A stretch of 64,000 nucleotides of DNA, from positions 1-64,000 of the forward strand of contig JAYRVF010000013.1 in assembly GCA_041918675.1 (NCBI GenBank). Reading direction: 5' to 3'. Positions within the stretch are counted from its first letter, which is position 1. Every line of letters starts with the position of its first letter. The position numbers and the translations under genes were made by a program. Below the pieces are notes generated by a model. It ran no database searches. It was not told the DNA's origin and saw only the letters and a list, made by a program, of their open reading frames with translations. This document shows, piece by piece, positions 53,743 to 63,014 of this stretch. Source of the stretch: SCUB01 sp041918675 (GTDB lineage Bacteria > Pseudomonadota > Alphaproteobacteria > Rhizobiales > Xanthobacteraceae).

Positions 53743-55722
53743 CTAAACCCCGCGCGCCGCGCGCCCGGAGGATTCACCGAACCCCTCGATGATGGCTTCC
53801 GTACCCTCGACCAGCGAAAGCCGCTCCTTGACGTCCCGTAGCCATGCGTAATTGGCCTCGCTGGGCTCCTGCCCCAAGGCCAATTCGGCGTCTTTCAACT
53901 CCCTAGTTAGGGAATTTCCCTGCTGATGCAAGGAAACAAGCTGCCGCCATGTCGTGAGCACGTCCTCGATCGCCGCGCCCGACCTCGCCCCCCACACCGA
54001 GGGCGTCGTCAGCGCCGTCTCAACCCTTTGAAGAATAACGTCTAATCCTTCACGGCCGATCCGCTCGCGCAACGCCTTGCTCGCCGCCTCAGGGTCGCCG
54101 AGGTCATGCACCTCATGGGCGAAACCCGCGATGATCGCGGCGCGCAGCCGATGGGCTTCGGGATGAGCCAGTTCCAGGGCGGCGACCTCCTCCAGATGGT
54201 CGTGGAGAAGCCATGGATGATTGACGAGCGACAACAGGATCAGCGCCTCGCGGCGCGACCAGGCGCTGCGCTGGCCGCGCATGACCGGACTTCCGGCGAG
54301 CTGCGGGCTGGCGATCTGATAGGGCAGACCCGACCGCGGCCGGTTGATCGCGCCATAACCGGGCGCCTTCGCGCCGCGCCACGGGCCTCGCGGCGTGAAC
54401 GGCGCACGATCGCCCCCGCGTCCGCGCGGGGGATTGCCGCGCCATTCCTCCCTCGGCGCGAGCAGAAGCCGAAGGCGCTCGGCGAAATCCTGCCGATAAT
54501 ATTTGCGAACGACCTCATCCTTGATGGCGGCTGAAAGTTCGCCGAGCCGGGCTTCGAGCGCGGCGCGCCGCTCGGGCGTTTCCAGATTGCCGCCCGCCGT
54601 TTCCCGGTTCCAGATGATTTCGGCGAGCGGACGCGCGGCCCCGATCACCTCCTCGATCGCGGCGCGACCGCCCGCTCGCGCGAGATCGTCGGGATCCTGC
54701 CCGTCGGGGAGAAGCGCGAAACGCAGGCTCTTGCCCGGCTTGAGCAGCGGCAGCGCGAGATCGGCGGCGCGGCCGGCCGCGCGCGATCCGGCGGCGTCCC
54801 CGTCGAAGCACAGGATCGGCTCGTCGGCCAGCTTCCAAAGCAGCGCGAGCTGGTTTTCGGTAAGCGCGGTCCCGAGCGGCGCGATGGTCGCCTCGAAACC
54901 CGCGCCGACCATGGCGATCACGTCGACATAACCCTCGACCGCGATCACCGGCGCGCCGGCGTGGGCCGCCTGCCGCGCGCCGGCGAGATTGTAGAGATTG
55001 TCGCCCTTGTGAAAGAGCGGCGTCTCCGGCGAGTTCAGATATTTCGCCGGCACGTCCTTTTCGAGCGCCCGCCCGCCGAAGGCGATGACGCGCCCGCGCG
55101 CGTCGGTGATCGGAAACATCACGCGGTCGCGGAAGCGGTCGTAGGGCACCGGAATGTCGTCGCCGGAGATCAGAAGCCCCGTCTCGACCATGTCCTCGAC
55201 CGGCACGCCGAGCGAACCCAGATGCTCCTTGAGCGCGAAGCGCTCGCCGCTCGCATAGCCGAGACGGAATTTGAGCTGCGTCGCCGGCGAGATGCCGCGA
55301 TCGGCGAGATAGCCGCGGGCCTTGGCGCCCGCGCGCGCGGCCAGCGTATCGGCGAAATACTTCGCCGCGAGTTCCATGACATCATGCAGCGTCTTGCGGC
55401 GGGCGGCGCGGCGATCCTCGTCGGGCGAGGCCGTCGGCAGCGCCAGACCCGCCATCGCCGCGAGCCGCTCCACCGCCTCGCCGAAGCCCACGCCCTCCGT
55501 CTCCATGACGAAGCCGAAGATGTCGCCGTGCTTGCCGGAGGAGAAGTCGTGAAAGAAGCCCTTCTGGTCGTTGACGGTGAAGGAGGCCGTCTTCTCGTTC
55601 TGGAACGGGGAGAGACCCTTCCACTCGCGGCCCGCTTTCTTCAGCTTCACGCGCCGGCCCACGACTTCCGAGACCGGAAGCCGCGCGCGCAGTTCGTCGA
55701 GAAACTGGGGCGGATAGCGCAT
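53743..55722 (-). CDS. dnaG: DNA primase DnaG, zinc-finger cysteines absent
   Basis: The 659-aa replication primase has an N-terminal CHC2-like domain (YPPQFLDELRARLPVSEVVG), but the zinc ligands are replaced: GLSPFQNEKTASF instead of CPFH, and FFHDFSSGKHGD instead of HCFGCG. The Toprim domain has VEGYVDVIAM and ILCFDGDAAGSRAA. A Gly/Arg/Pro-rich linker precedes the helicase-binding C-terminus. ATG 55722 (MRYPPQF) is the family start. It is upstream of rpoD. Confidence 0.95.
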   Translation of the reverse strand: MRYPPQFLDELRARLPVSEVVGRRVKLKKAGREWKGLSPFQNEKTASFTVNDQKGFFHDFSSGKHGDIFGFVMETEGVGFGEAVERLAAMAGLALPTASPDEDRRAARRKTLHDVMELAAKYFADTLAARAGAKARGYLADRGISPATQLKFRLGYASGERFALKEHLGSLGVPVEDMVETGLLISGDDIPVPYDRFRDRVMFPITDARGRVIAFGGRALEKDVPAKYLNSPETPLFHKGDNLYNLAGARQAAHAGAPVIAVEGYVDVIAMVGAGFEATIAPLGTALTENQLALLWKLADEPILCFDGDAAGSRAAGRAADLALPLLKPGKSLRFALLPDGQDPDDLARAGGRAAIEEVIGAARPLAEIIWNRETAGGNLETPERRAALEARLGELSAAIKDEVVRKYYRQDFAERLRLLLAPREEWRGNPPRGRGGDRAPFTPRGPWRGAKAPGYGAINRPRSGLPYQIASPQLAGSPVMRGQRSAWSRREALILLSLVNHPWLLHDHLEEVAALELAHPEAHRLRAAIIAGFAHEVHDLGDPEAASKALRERIGREGLDVILQRVETALTTPSVWGARSGAAIEDVLTTWRQLVSLHQQGNSLTRELKDAELALGQEPSEANYAWLRDVKERLSLVEGTEAIIEGFGESSGRAARGV

Positions 55723-55830
55723 GGGATTCGACGCTCGGGGCCAACCTCCCTGCATATAGGACGACCGGCCGCGAATGCGAACGATCCGGGAACAAAATTC
55801 CGCTTGTCCCGGCTATTCACAGGTCACCGA

Positions 55831-56442
55831 TCAGCGCGCCCGAATCAGCGCGAGCCAGATGCCGCCGCCGACGAGGAAGCCGCCCGACACGACCCCGAGC
55901 GCGCGGCTGCGCCGCGCCGATAACCAGCCCCGCGCCCGGCCGGCCGCGAGCGCGTAGACCATGTCGGTCGCCGCCGCGATCACCATGAAGGTCACGCCGA
56001 GCAGCGCGACCTGCGGCGCGTGCGGGCGGTCGAGATCGACGAACTGCGGAATGAAGGCGCCGAAGAACACCAGCACCTTGGGATTGCTCATCAGGACGAG
56101 AAAGCCCTGCAGGAAGAAGCCGCCGCGCGGCTCGGGCGCCCGCGTCATCGCCGAGGCGGCCGGGGCGCGCATCATCGAAACGCCGAGCCAGACCAGATAG
56201 GCCGCGCCGACGAGCCGCACCCAGTCGAACCACACGCCCATCGTCGCCATCATCGAGGTGAGGCCGACGGCGATCAGCGCGATGACGAGGAGAAGGCCCG
56301 CCTGCGCCCCGGCGATCGTCAGCACGGAGGCGCGCATGCCATGGCTGAGACCGTTGGCGACGAGCAGCGTCACCACCGGACCTGGCATCAGCGCGAGCAC
56401 CAGGCAGGCGGCGACATAGGCAAGATAAAGATCAAGCGACAT
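55831..56442 (-). CDS. LysE/RhtB family exporter
   Basis: The 203-aa membrane protein begins MSLDLYLAYVAACLVLALMP with the family GP motif (MPGPVVTLLVANGLSHG), followed by GAQAGLL, AAYLVWLGVSMMR and NPKVLVFFGAFIPQF. About six helices. Probably exports amino acids or analogues. ATG 56442 was chosen over 56523. It is not part of the usual dnaG neighbourhood. Confidence 0.92.
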   Translation of the reverse strand: MSLDLYLAYVAACLVLALMPGPVVTLLVANGLSHGMRASVLTIAGAQAGLLLVIALIAVGLTSMMATMGVWFDWVRLVGAAYLVWLGVSMMRAPAASAMTRAPEPRGGFFLQGFLVLMSNPKVLVFFGAFIPQFVDLDRPHAPQVALLGVTFMVIAAATDMVYALAAGRARGWLSARRSRALGVVSGGFLVGGGIWLALIRAR

Positions 56443-56626
56443 GAGAAGCAGCTTCAATCCGATCGGCGACCACCGCGAAGTTGACGCGGCGCGCGACATG
56501 AGCACCGTGCGTTTCCTTACCAAGATTTCATGCGGGAAGCACGGGTTTGATGACCGCCATCAATGCCGAGCGTCGAGGCGAGCCCTAAATGAAGACCATG
56601 CAAGGCAAAGCGATGGAGACGCTGTC

Positions 56627-56911
56627 ATGAAAACACGATCCACTCTTGTGGTTGCCGCCGTTGTTGCCGTCGGTGTCGCCGGCGCGTTCGCGTCGTCGGC
56701 GATCGCCCAAGGCGGCGGACAGATGCGCGGCCAAGGTCCGGGGACGGGACCCGTTGCCGCCAATTGCCAGACGGAAATCGAGAAATTCTGCGCCGGCCTC
56801 GAACATGGCGGACGCGCCATCCGCGACTGCCTGGAGAAGAACAAGGACAAGGTCGGCCCCGCCTGCAAGAACGCGCTCGACACCACCGGGCCGGGACGGC
56901 GAATGCAGTGA
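56627..56911 (+). CDS. Secreted Cys-rich repeat protein
   Basis: The 94-aa protein has a signal peptide (VVAVGVAGAFASSAIAQ), a Gly-rich spacer, and one cysteine-rich repeat (NCQTEIEKFCAGLEHGGRAI, then RDCLEKNKDKVGPACKNAL) of the PF00839 type, with four Cys. Such small proteins in proteobacteria are linked to metal handling; role not established. ATG 56627 was chosen. Confidence 0.85.
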   Translation: MKTRSTLVVAAVVAVGVAGAFASSAIAQGGGQMRGQGPGTGPVAANCQTEIEKFCAGLEHGGRAIRDCLEKNKDKVGPACKNALDTTGPGRRMQ

Positions 56912-56933
56912 GCGCGTGACGCGCGCGGGAGGT

Positions 56934-58556
56934 TCAGCCTTCGCGATGCGTCGCGCGCAATTCGCGGCGCATCACCTTTCCGGTCGCTGTCAGCGGCAGC
57001 TTGGCGACGAATTCGACGTAACGCGGATATTCATGCGCGGAGAGCCGAGTGCGCACGAATTCGCGGATGTCATCGGCGAGCTTGTCGCTCGCCGCGAAGC
57101 CCTCGCGTAATACGATCCAGGCCTTGACCACCTCGGTGCGGATCGCATCGGGCACGCCGGCGACCGCCGCGAGCGCGATCGCGGGATGGCGGAGCAAGGT
57201 GTCCTCGATCTCGCCCGGGCCGATGCGATAGCCCGACGAGGTGATGACGTCGTCCTCGCGGCTGAGGTACCAGAAATAGCCGTCCTCATCCTGGCGGCCG
57301 AGATCACCCGTCATCATGAAGTCGCCGGAATATTTCTTCGCGGTCGCCGCCGGATTGTTCCAGTATTCGATCATCATGCAGGGATTGGGACGGCCGATGG
57401 CGATGATGCCGGCCTCGCCGCGCGGCTTTTCCGCGCCGTTGTCGTCGACGATGCGCACGTCGAACCCGGGCGTGGGGCGGCCCATCGAGCCCGGCTTGAT
57501 CGGGAAAAGCTTGGTGCCGTTGGTGACGACGAGGTTGCACTCGGTCTGACCGTAGCTCTCATGCGCGTCGATGCCGAAGGTCGCGCGCACCCAATCGAGC
57601 AGTTCCGCGCCCATCGCCTCGCCCGCGCACATGATGCTGCGCAGCTTGACGCCCGCGTTCTTCACGTTCGCCTGCCGCATCAGCTTGAGCACCGTCGGCG
57701 GCAGGAAGACGTTGCGTACGCCATGCTCGGCCATCAACGCCATCGCCGCGTCCGGATCGAACTTGCGCACGCGCTGCGCCACCACCGGCACGCCGTGATA
57801 CCACGACGGAAACAGCACGTTGAGCAGCCCGCCCATCCAGGCCCAGTCGGCCGGCGTCCAGAACATGTCGCCCGGCTGGGGAAAGAAATCGTGGACGACG
57901 TGAATGCACGGCAGATGGCCGAGAAGCACGCGGTGGGCGTGCAGCGCGCCCTTGGGATTGCCGGTGGTGCCCGACGTGTAACTGATGAAGGCGGGATCGT
58001 CGGCGGAGGTGTCGACATTGTCGAACCGGTCGGACGCCTCCTCGATCGCGCGCCAGAATGATTTCGCCGCCGGCGGCGAATCCATGTCGGTGACGAACAC
58101 CTGTTTGAGATCGGGCAGGCGGTCGCGCACCAGCATCAGTTTTTCGAAGCCGGCGGAATCGGTGACGACAACCTTGGCCGCGCTGTCCGTGAGGCGGAAT
58201 TCGATCGCGTCCTCGCCGAACAGCGCGAACAGCGGCATCGACACGAAGCCGGCGCGGAAGGCGGCCAGATGCGCGACGGGCAGCTCCACCGATTGCGACA
58301 GATAGACCGCGACGCGGTCGCCGCGCTTCACGCCCTCGGCGAGGAGCGCGTTGGCGAAGCGACGCGACAGCCGCGCGATGTCGTCGAAGGAAAAGCGCCG
58401 CGACACGCCGTCGTCGCCGGCCTCGATCAGCGCGAGCTTGCGCGCGCCGGTGGCGTGGCGATCGCAGGCCGCGACCGCGATGTTGAAACGCGCCGGGATG
58501 TCCCAGCGGAAATCGCGCGCGAGCGCGTCATAGTCGGTCGTTTCGGGAAAAAACAT
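56934..58556 (-). CDS. AMP-forming acyl-CoA synthetase
   Basis: The 540-aa ANL-superfamily enzyme: P-loop YTSGTTGNPKGALHAH, adenylation motifs ESYGQTECNLV and TGDLGRQDEDGYFWYLSREDD, hinge GYRIGPGEIED and the catalytic Lys in LTATGKVMRREL. The length and sequence style are those of acetyl-CoA synthetase-like medium-chain enzymes. It lies between yqeY and dnaG, where it is not usual. Confidence 0.92.
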   Translation of the reverse strand: MFFPETTDYDALARDFRWDIPARFNIAVAACDRHATGARKLALIEAGDDGVSRRFSFDDIARLSRRFANALLAEGVKRGDRVAVYLSQSVELPVAHLAAFRAGFVSMPLFALFGEDAIEFRLTDSAAKVVVTDSAGFEKLMLVRDRLPDLKQVFVTDMDSPPAAKSFWRAIEEASDRFDNVDTSADDPAFISYTSGTTGNPKGALHAHRVLLGHLPCIHVVHDFFPQPGDMFWTPADWAWMGGLLNVLFPSWYHGVPVVAQRVRKFDPDAAMALMAEHGVRNVFLPPTVLKLMRQANVKNAGVKLRSIMCAGEAMGAELLDWVRATFGIDAHESYGQTECNLVVTNGTKLFPIKPGSMGRPTPGFDVRIVDDNGAEKPRGEAGIIAIGRPNPCMMIEYWNNPAATAKKYSGDFMMTGDLGRQDEDGYFWYLSREDDVITSSGYRIGPGEIEDTLLRHPAIALAAVAGVPDAIRTEVVKAWIVLREGFAASDKLADDIREFVRTRLSAHEYPRYVEFVAKLPLTATGKVMRRELRATHREG

Positions 58557-58586
58557 GGCCCCATCCCCGGCGCGATGGCCCTGGTC

Positions 58587-59042
58587 TCATCCCGCGAGCG
58601 CGGCCTTCACCAGCGCGCTCGCCTTGGCGAAATCCATCTGCCCGGCGAACTTCGCCTTCAAGGCGCCGATGACCTTGCCCATGTCCTTGACGCCCGCGGC
58701 GCCGGTCTCGGCGATCGCCGCGGCGATCGCGGCCTTCACGTCGTCGTCGGACATCTGCTTGGGCAGATAGGCGGAGATGATGGCGATTTCCTCGCGCTCC
58801 GCGCTCGCGAGCTCGGCGCGCCCGCCCTTCTCGTAAAGCTCGACCGATTCCTGGCGCTGCTTGATCATCTTCTGCAACAGGCCGAGCAGCGCGTCGTCGG
58901 CGAGCGGTCCCTTGCCCTGGCCGCGCGCCTCGATGTCGGCGTTCTTGATCGCGGCGTTGACCATGCGCAGCGTCGACACGCGCCGCTCTTGCCTGGCCTT
59001 CATGGCCTCCTTCATGGCGTTGGTGATGGCGTCGCGCAGCAT
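58587..59042 (-). CDS. yqeY: GatB/YqeY domain protein
   Basis: The 151-aa protein begins MLRDAITNAMKEAMKARQER and has RVSTLRMVNAAIKNADIEAR, IISAYLPKQMSDDDVKAAIA and DMGKVIGALKAKFAGQMDFA, as in YqeY. The domain is shared with the tRNA-binding tail of GatB; the function is unknown. It is usually linked to dnaG-rpoD and is divergent from carA. ATG 59042 was chosen. Confidence 0.93.
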   Translation of the reverse strand: MLRDAITNAMKEAMKARQERRVSTLRMVNAAIKNADIEARGQGKGPLADDALLGLLQKMIKQRQESVELYEKGGRAELASAEREEIAIISAYLPKQMSDDDVKAAIAAAIAETGAAGVKDMGKVIGALKAKFAGQMDFAKASALVKAALAG

Positions 59043-59240
59043 GGCTCGATCTCCGGTTATCCGGCGCGTCCAAAGGGCCCGGACGGCACTCGGGTTACGT
59101 CGAATCGGTCCGCGAAACAACCGCTTCGCGCCTGGTCCGGCCAATGAATCCTGCCGAAACCCCGGAAGCCGTTCAGCATGGCGAAAAATGCATGACCCGC
59201 GCTTTGACGAAGCCCCGTCCGTCCGCTATTCCCTGCGCCC

Positions 59241-60428
59241 ATGACCGACACGATCCCCTCGACCGCCTGGCCGGTGCCCCGACCGACCGCGCTCCTTTTG
59301 CTCGCCGATGGCACGGTGCTCGAAGGTATCGGGCTCGGCGCGGAGGGCCACGCGGTCGGCGAGGTGTGTTTCAACACGGCGATGACGGGATATCAGGAAA
59401 TCCTGACCGACCCCTCCTATGCCGGCCAGATCATCACCTTCACCTTCCCGCATATCGGCAATGTCGGCACCAATGGCGAGGACGTCGAGACCGTCAACAT
59501 GGCCGCCGCGCTCGGCGCGCGCGGCGTGGTGCTGCGCGCCTCGATCACCGACCCGTCGAACTACCGCGCGCTCGAGCATCTCGACCGCTGGCTCAAGGCA
59601 CGGGGCATCATCGGCGTCGCCGGCATCGACACCCGCGCGCTGACCGCGCTCATCCGCAAGAACGGCATGCCGAACGGCGTCATCGCCCACGCCGCCGATG
59701 GCGGCTTCGACCGCGCGGCGCTGGCGCGGGAAGCCGCCGCCTGGCCGGGTCTTGAAGGCATGGATCTCGTGCCGATGGTGACGAGCGCGCAACGCTTCCC
59801 CTGGGACGAGACGCCCTGGGAATGGAACAAGGGCTACGGCCGGCGCGAGCGCGCCGTCCATCACGTCGTCGCCATCGACTACGGCGTGAAGCGCAACATC
59901 TTGCGCCTGCTCGCGGGCGCGGGCTGCGAGGTCACCGTGGTGCCGGCGACGACGTCGGCGGCGGACATCCTTGCGCTCAAACCCGACGGCGTGTTTCTGT
60001 CCAACGGCCCCGGCGATCCGGCCGAGACCGGCAAATACGCGGTGCCCGTCATCCGCGAGGTGATCCAGGCGGGGCTGCCCACCTTCGGCATCTGCCTCGG
60101 GCATCAGATGCTCGGCCTCGCCGTCGGCGGCAAGACCAAGAAGATGCATCAGGGCCACCACGGCGCCAATCATCCGGTCAAGGACCTCACCACCGGCAAG
60201 GTCGAGATCACCTCGATGAATCACGGCTTCGCGGTGGATCGCGACACGCTCCCCGCGTCCGCGGTCGAAACCCATGTCTCGCTGTTCGACGGCTCCAATT
60301 GCGGCATCGCGCTCAAGGACAAGCCGGTGTTCTCGGTGCAGTACCACCCGGAAGCCTCGCCCGGCCCGCGCGACAGCCACTACCTGTTCGACCGCTTCAC
60401 GACGTTGATGAAGGCACGCAGAAACTGA
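59241..60428 (+). CDS. carA: Carbamoyl-phosphate synthase small subunit CarA
   Basis: The 395-aa glutaminase subunit supplies ammonia to CarB for arginine and pyrimidine synthesis. It has FNTAMTGYQEILTDPSYAGQ, the nucleophile Cys in FGICLGHQMLGLA and the catalytic His in SVQYHPEASPGP. In this genome carB lies 2.6 kb downstream instead of adjacent. Confidence 0.96.
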   Translation: MTDTIPSTAWPVPRPTALLLLADGTVLEGIGLGAEGHAVGEVCFNTAMTGYQEILTDPSYAGQIITFTFPHIGNVGTNGEDVETVNMAAALGARGVVLRASITDPSNYRALEHLDRWLKARGIIGVAGIDTRALTALIRKNGMPNGVIAHAADGGFDRAALAREAAAWPGLEGMDLVPMVTSAQRFPWDETPWEWNKGYGRRERAVHHVVAIDYGVKRNILRLLAGAGCEVTVVPATTSAADILALKPDGVFLSNGPGDPAETGKYAVPVIREVIQAGLPTFGICLGHQMLGLAVGGKTKKMHQGHHGANHPVKDLTTGKVEITSMNHGFAVDRDTLPASAVETHVSLFDGSNCGIALKDKPVFSVQYHPEASPGPRDSHYLFDRFTTLMKARRN

Positions 60429-60452
60429 TTTCGCCGACAAAGGACGCAGTAG

Positions 60453-61208
60453 ATGCCGCCTGGGATACGAACGAAGGCAGTCCCATATTACGCGTGTTTC
60501 ATCGCTGATCAGATTGCCAAGAAATCTTCTTGCACTCCTGAATCTCTGAGACTAGCCAGCCACCGCGAGGATTCGGACTTTTATGAATACTTCATACTTG
60601 AAGATAAACAAATCATCGATGCCGCTTTGAAATTCCTTCGAATGGAGGGCTTGATAGAACTTGTTCCGGACGAATTTGGGCCAGACATCGTTGTTAAAGG
60701 AAACGACTATTTTTCTAACCTCACTCGCCTTTTCGAAGGCGGCGAGCCCACCTTCGCGAAATTTTCCCTTTCAGGCGGCAATCCTGACAACTGGTTGATT
60801 CCCGCCATTCTCAAGATCAATCTCCAGCTGGAGAAAGAGCGCGCAAATAATGCCGATACGGACACGACTGCAAGCGAAAGTCTCGACACTGACACGTGGA
60901 GTCCATTGCCGATTGAGAGACATGACGGCAATTATATTTCTGCCGTCGATGCTGCTGAAAAGGCAATGAAAGCCATCGAACAAAACAATGGCTATGCCGC
61001 CTCCGAGCCGGAGGAACGCAATGGAATTGTCGCGACAATTAAGGGCACTCTCGAGGCTATAAAAACCGGAGCACCAAGCAGGCGTGCTGTTGTTGAAGGG
61101 CTGCTGAAACCACTAAAATATATTGCGAAGAAGTTTGCTGACAGCACGATGGGCGAACTGGCGAAAGACGCAGTCGGCTGGTTGGTCAAGTGGTTATTCT
61201 TACCTTGA
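60453..61208 (+). CDS. AT-rich orphan ORF between carA and carB
   Basis: The 251-aa protein matches no family I recognise. ATG 60453 is preceded by AAAGGA at good spacing. Residues 1-90 look like a small alpha/beta or winged-helix region (IIDAALKFLRMEGLIELVPD); 130-165 is polar and Asp/Thr-rich; the C-terminal 85 residues are helical (AAEKAMKAIEQNNGYA, ATIKGTLEAIKTGAPSRRAV) and end in an amphipathic stretch (GELAKDAVGWLVKWLFLP). Base composition is clearly lower in G+C than all neighbours, with many A/T-ending codons, so recent acquisition is likely. No signal peptide. Confidence 0.75.
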   Translation: MPPGIRTKAVPYYACFIADQIAKKSSCTPESLRLASHREDSDFYEYFILEDKQIIDAALKFLRMEGLIELVPDEFGPDIVVKGNDYFSNLTRLFEGGEPTFAKFSLSGGNPDNWLIPAILKINLQLEKERANNADTDTTASESLDTDTWSPLPIERHDGNYISAVDAAEKAMKAIEQNNGYAASEPEERNGIVATIKGTLEAIKTGAPSRRAVVEGLLKPLKYIAKKFADSTMGELAKDAVGWLVKWLFLP

Positions 61209-61304
61209 AATCTGGTCGAACCCAACGATGAGCGCAAGCTGATGAGTGCAAGCTTCAGATCAACCCGAAAGTACGGCGTCGTTCCGCTCGACGCGCGCAA
61301 GACG

Positions 61305-61757
61305 ATGAGCGGCATCGAGATCCTGCGCGCGATGCTCGCCGGCGATATCCCGGCCCCGCCCATCACCGAGGTCGTCGGCTTCGAGCTGACGGAGGTCGAG
61401 CCGGGCTTCGCGGCGTTCTCAGGCAAGCCCGGCGCGCATCTCTACAATCCCTACGGCACGGTTCACGGCGGCTATACCGCGACGCTACTCGATTCGGCGA
61501 TGACCTGCGCGGTGCAATCGCTGGTGCCGCTCGGCTACGGCGTGACCACGCTGGAATTCAAGGTCAGCTTCGTGCGCGCCTTCACCGAAACGACGCGCGT
61601 GGCGCGCGCCGAGGGCCGCGCCATCAATGTCGGCCGCCGCGTCGGGGTCGCCGAGGGACGGCTGATCGACGAGGACGGCCGCGTTCTCGCGCACGGCACC
61701 ACGACCTGCCTCGTGTTCGAGGCGAGCGACGGGCCCGGCGCGCCGCCCAAGCCGTAG
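61305..61757 (+). CDS. PaaI family hotdog thioesterase
   Basis: The 150-aa thioesterase has LYNPYGTVHGGYTATLLDSA (the HGG motif with the catalytic residue), YGVTTLEFKVSFVRAF and a final VLAHGTTTCLVF. Active on aromatic or short acyl-CoA. ATG 61305 (MSGIEILRAML) fits the family start; the ATG at 61242 would add 21 residues that abut the AT-rich insert. Confidence 0.88.
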   Translation: MSGIEILRAMLAGDIPAPPITEVVGFELTEVEPGFAAFSGKPGAHLYNPYGTVHGGYTATLLDSAMTCAVQSLVPLGYGVTTLEFKVSFVRAFTETTRVARAEGRAINVGRRVGVAEGRLIDEDGRVLAHGTTTCLVFEASDGPGAPPKP

Positions 61758-61771
61758 CGCGGGCGACGCCG

Positions 61772-62467
61772 ATGCAACGCTGGATCGACTATTACGATTC
61801 CGCCCATACCATTTACGCGAACGCGCGCCATCGCGACGTGCATTTCGCGACCATCGCCGAGGACATCGGGCGTTTCATTCCCTCCCCCGACGCGGTCGTT
61901 CTCGATTACAGTTGCGGCGAAGCGCTCAGCGCGGATCTGGTTGCGGCCGTCTGCGCGCGGCTGATCCTCGCCGAACCCGCGCCGGGCGTGCGCGAAAGGC
62001 TGCGCGCGCGCTTCGGCACCAATCCGCGCATCGAGATCGTCGCGCCCGACGCGCTTGCCGCGCGTCCGGATGCGTCGGTCGACCTCGTCGTCATGATTTC
62101 GGTCGCCCAATACATGACCGCGGCGGAACTCGACGCCGCTTTCGCCCGGATCCGCCGCCTGCTCGCGCCCGGCGGACGCTTCGTCCTCGGCGACATCATT
62201 CCGCCGACGACCGGCGCGTTGTCGGATGTGTGGGCGCTGCTGCGCTTCGGCGCGGGACATGGATTCTTTTTCGCCGCGCTCGGCGGCGTCATCCGCTCCG
62301 CGCTTTCCGACTACCGGCGGCTGCGCTCTAGCCTCGGGCTTGCCCGCTATGACGAGGCGGACATGCTCGGCCGGCTCGGCGCGGCGGGATTTGTCGCGGA
62401 ACGGGCGGCCACCAATATCGGTCACAACCAAACGCGGATGACGTTCCTCGCCAGGCCCCGAGCGTAA
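61772..62467 (+). CDS. Class I SAM-dependent methyltransferase
   Basis: The 231-aa Rossmann methyltransferase has motif I at VVLDYSCGEALSADLV, the acidic end of the second strand at LILAEPAPG, motif IV-like SVDLVVMISVAQYM, and LLAPGGRFVLGDI. Substrate unknown. It is 14 nt after the PaaI gene, possibly co-transcribed. Confidence 0.88.
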   Translation: MQRWIDYYDSAHTIYANARHRDVHFATIAEDIGRFIPSPDAVVLDYSCGEALSADLVAAVCARLILAEPAPGVRERLRARFGTNPRIEIVAPDALAARPDASVDLVVMISVAQYMTAAELDAAFARIRRLLAPGGRFVLGDIIPPTTGALSDVWALLRFGAGHGFFFAALGGVIRSALSDYRRLRSSLGLARYDEADMLGRLGAAGFVAERAATNIGHNQTRMTFLARPRA

Positions 62468-62560
62468 TGCGCGAGTGATTGTCATCCCGCGTTTACGCTA
62501 AATCGTCTGCCCGCCTCGACATTAACGACTTGCTGGCCCCGGCTGGGCTAGAACACGAAC

Positions 62561-62636
62561 GGCCCGGTGGCGGAAGTGATGACGCAAGAGCCCTGCACGG
62601 TTCTCCATCCTGGTTCAAATCCAGGCCGGGCCTCCA
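62561..62636 (+). tRNA. tRNA-Cys-like gene with unusual anticodon loop
   Basis: The acceptor stem GGCCCGG/CCGGGCC is perfect, followed by discriminator T and encoded CCA, as in tRNA-Cys. The T arm CCTGG-TTCAAAT-CCAGG is perfect and the D stem is GCG/CGC. The only U33 candidate is followed by GCA (Cys). The anticodon stem AGAGC/GTTCT pairs with one wobble, but leaves eight loop nucleotides (CCTGCACG) instead of seven, with C rather than a purine after GCA, and the D loop lacks the GG pair. It may be a pseudo-tRNA or a non-canonical tRNA. Confidence 0.65.
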
Positions 62637-62735
62637 ATTTGAGCCTCCGACCGATTCCCACTCGTCATTGAGACGCTCAACCCGGTCTCGTCACGCAAAT
62701 CGCGCTCGTCAGGGCACCGTACCATCCTTGTCGGG

Positions 62736-62758
62736 ATCGCCGGGACAAGCCCGGCGAT
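62736..62758. repeat. Dispersed-type palindrome
   Basis: A 9-bp perfect inverted repeat (ATCGCCGGG/CCCGGCGAT) with the loop ACAAG, followed by GACGGGC. Elements of the kind GCCGGG-acaag-CCCGGC are common intergenic repeats in Hyphomicrobiales genomes; only one copy is in this window. Confidence 0.6.
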
Positions 62759-63014
62759 GACGGGCAGGCAAGTTCGAAGCGATCGGATTCGGCCAAAAGT
62801 CCCGATCAACGCCCGCCCCTCCGGCCGCCTTCGCAGGCTCCATCTTGCCGGTCATGCGCCCCGCCCCCACGCGATACCCACCAAAAGCGCCGGATCGGCG
62901 TGATTTCGCGGTGGAACGGAGCCCGAACCTGGTTCAAAGCCCTTTCCCGGCAAGGGATTATGGTCTAAACACGCCCCGCGCGCGAGGCTTCAACCTGGCG
63001 CCGGGTCGCAGGGG

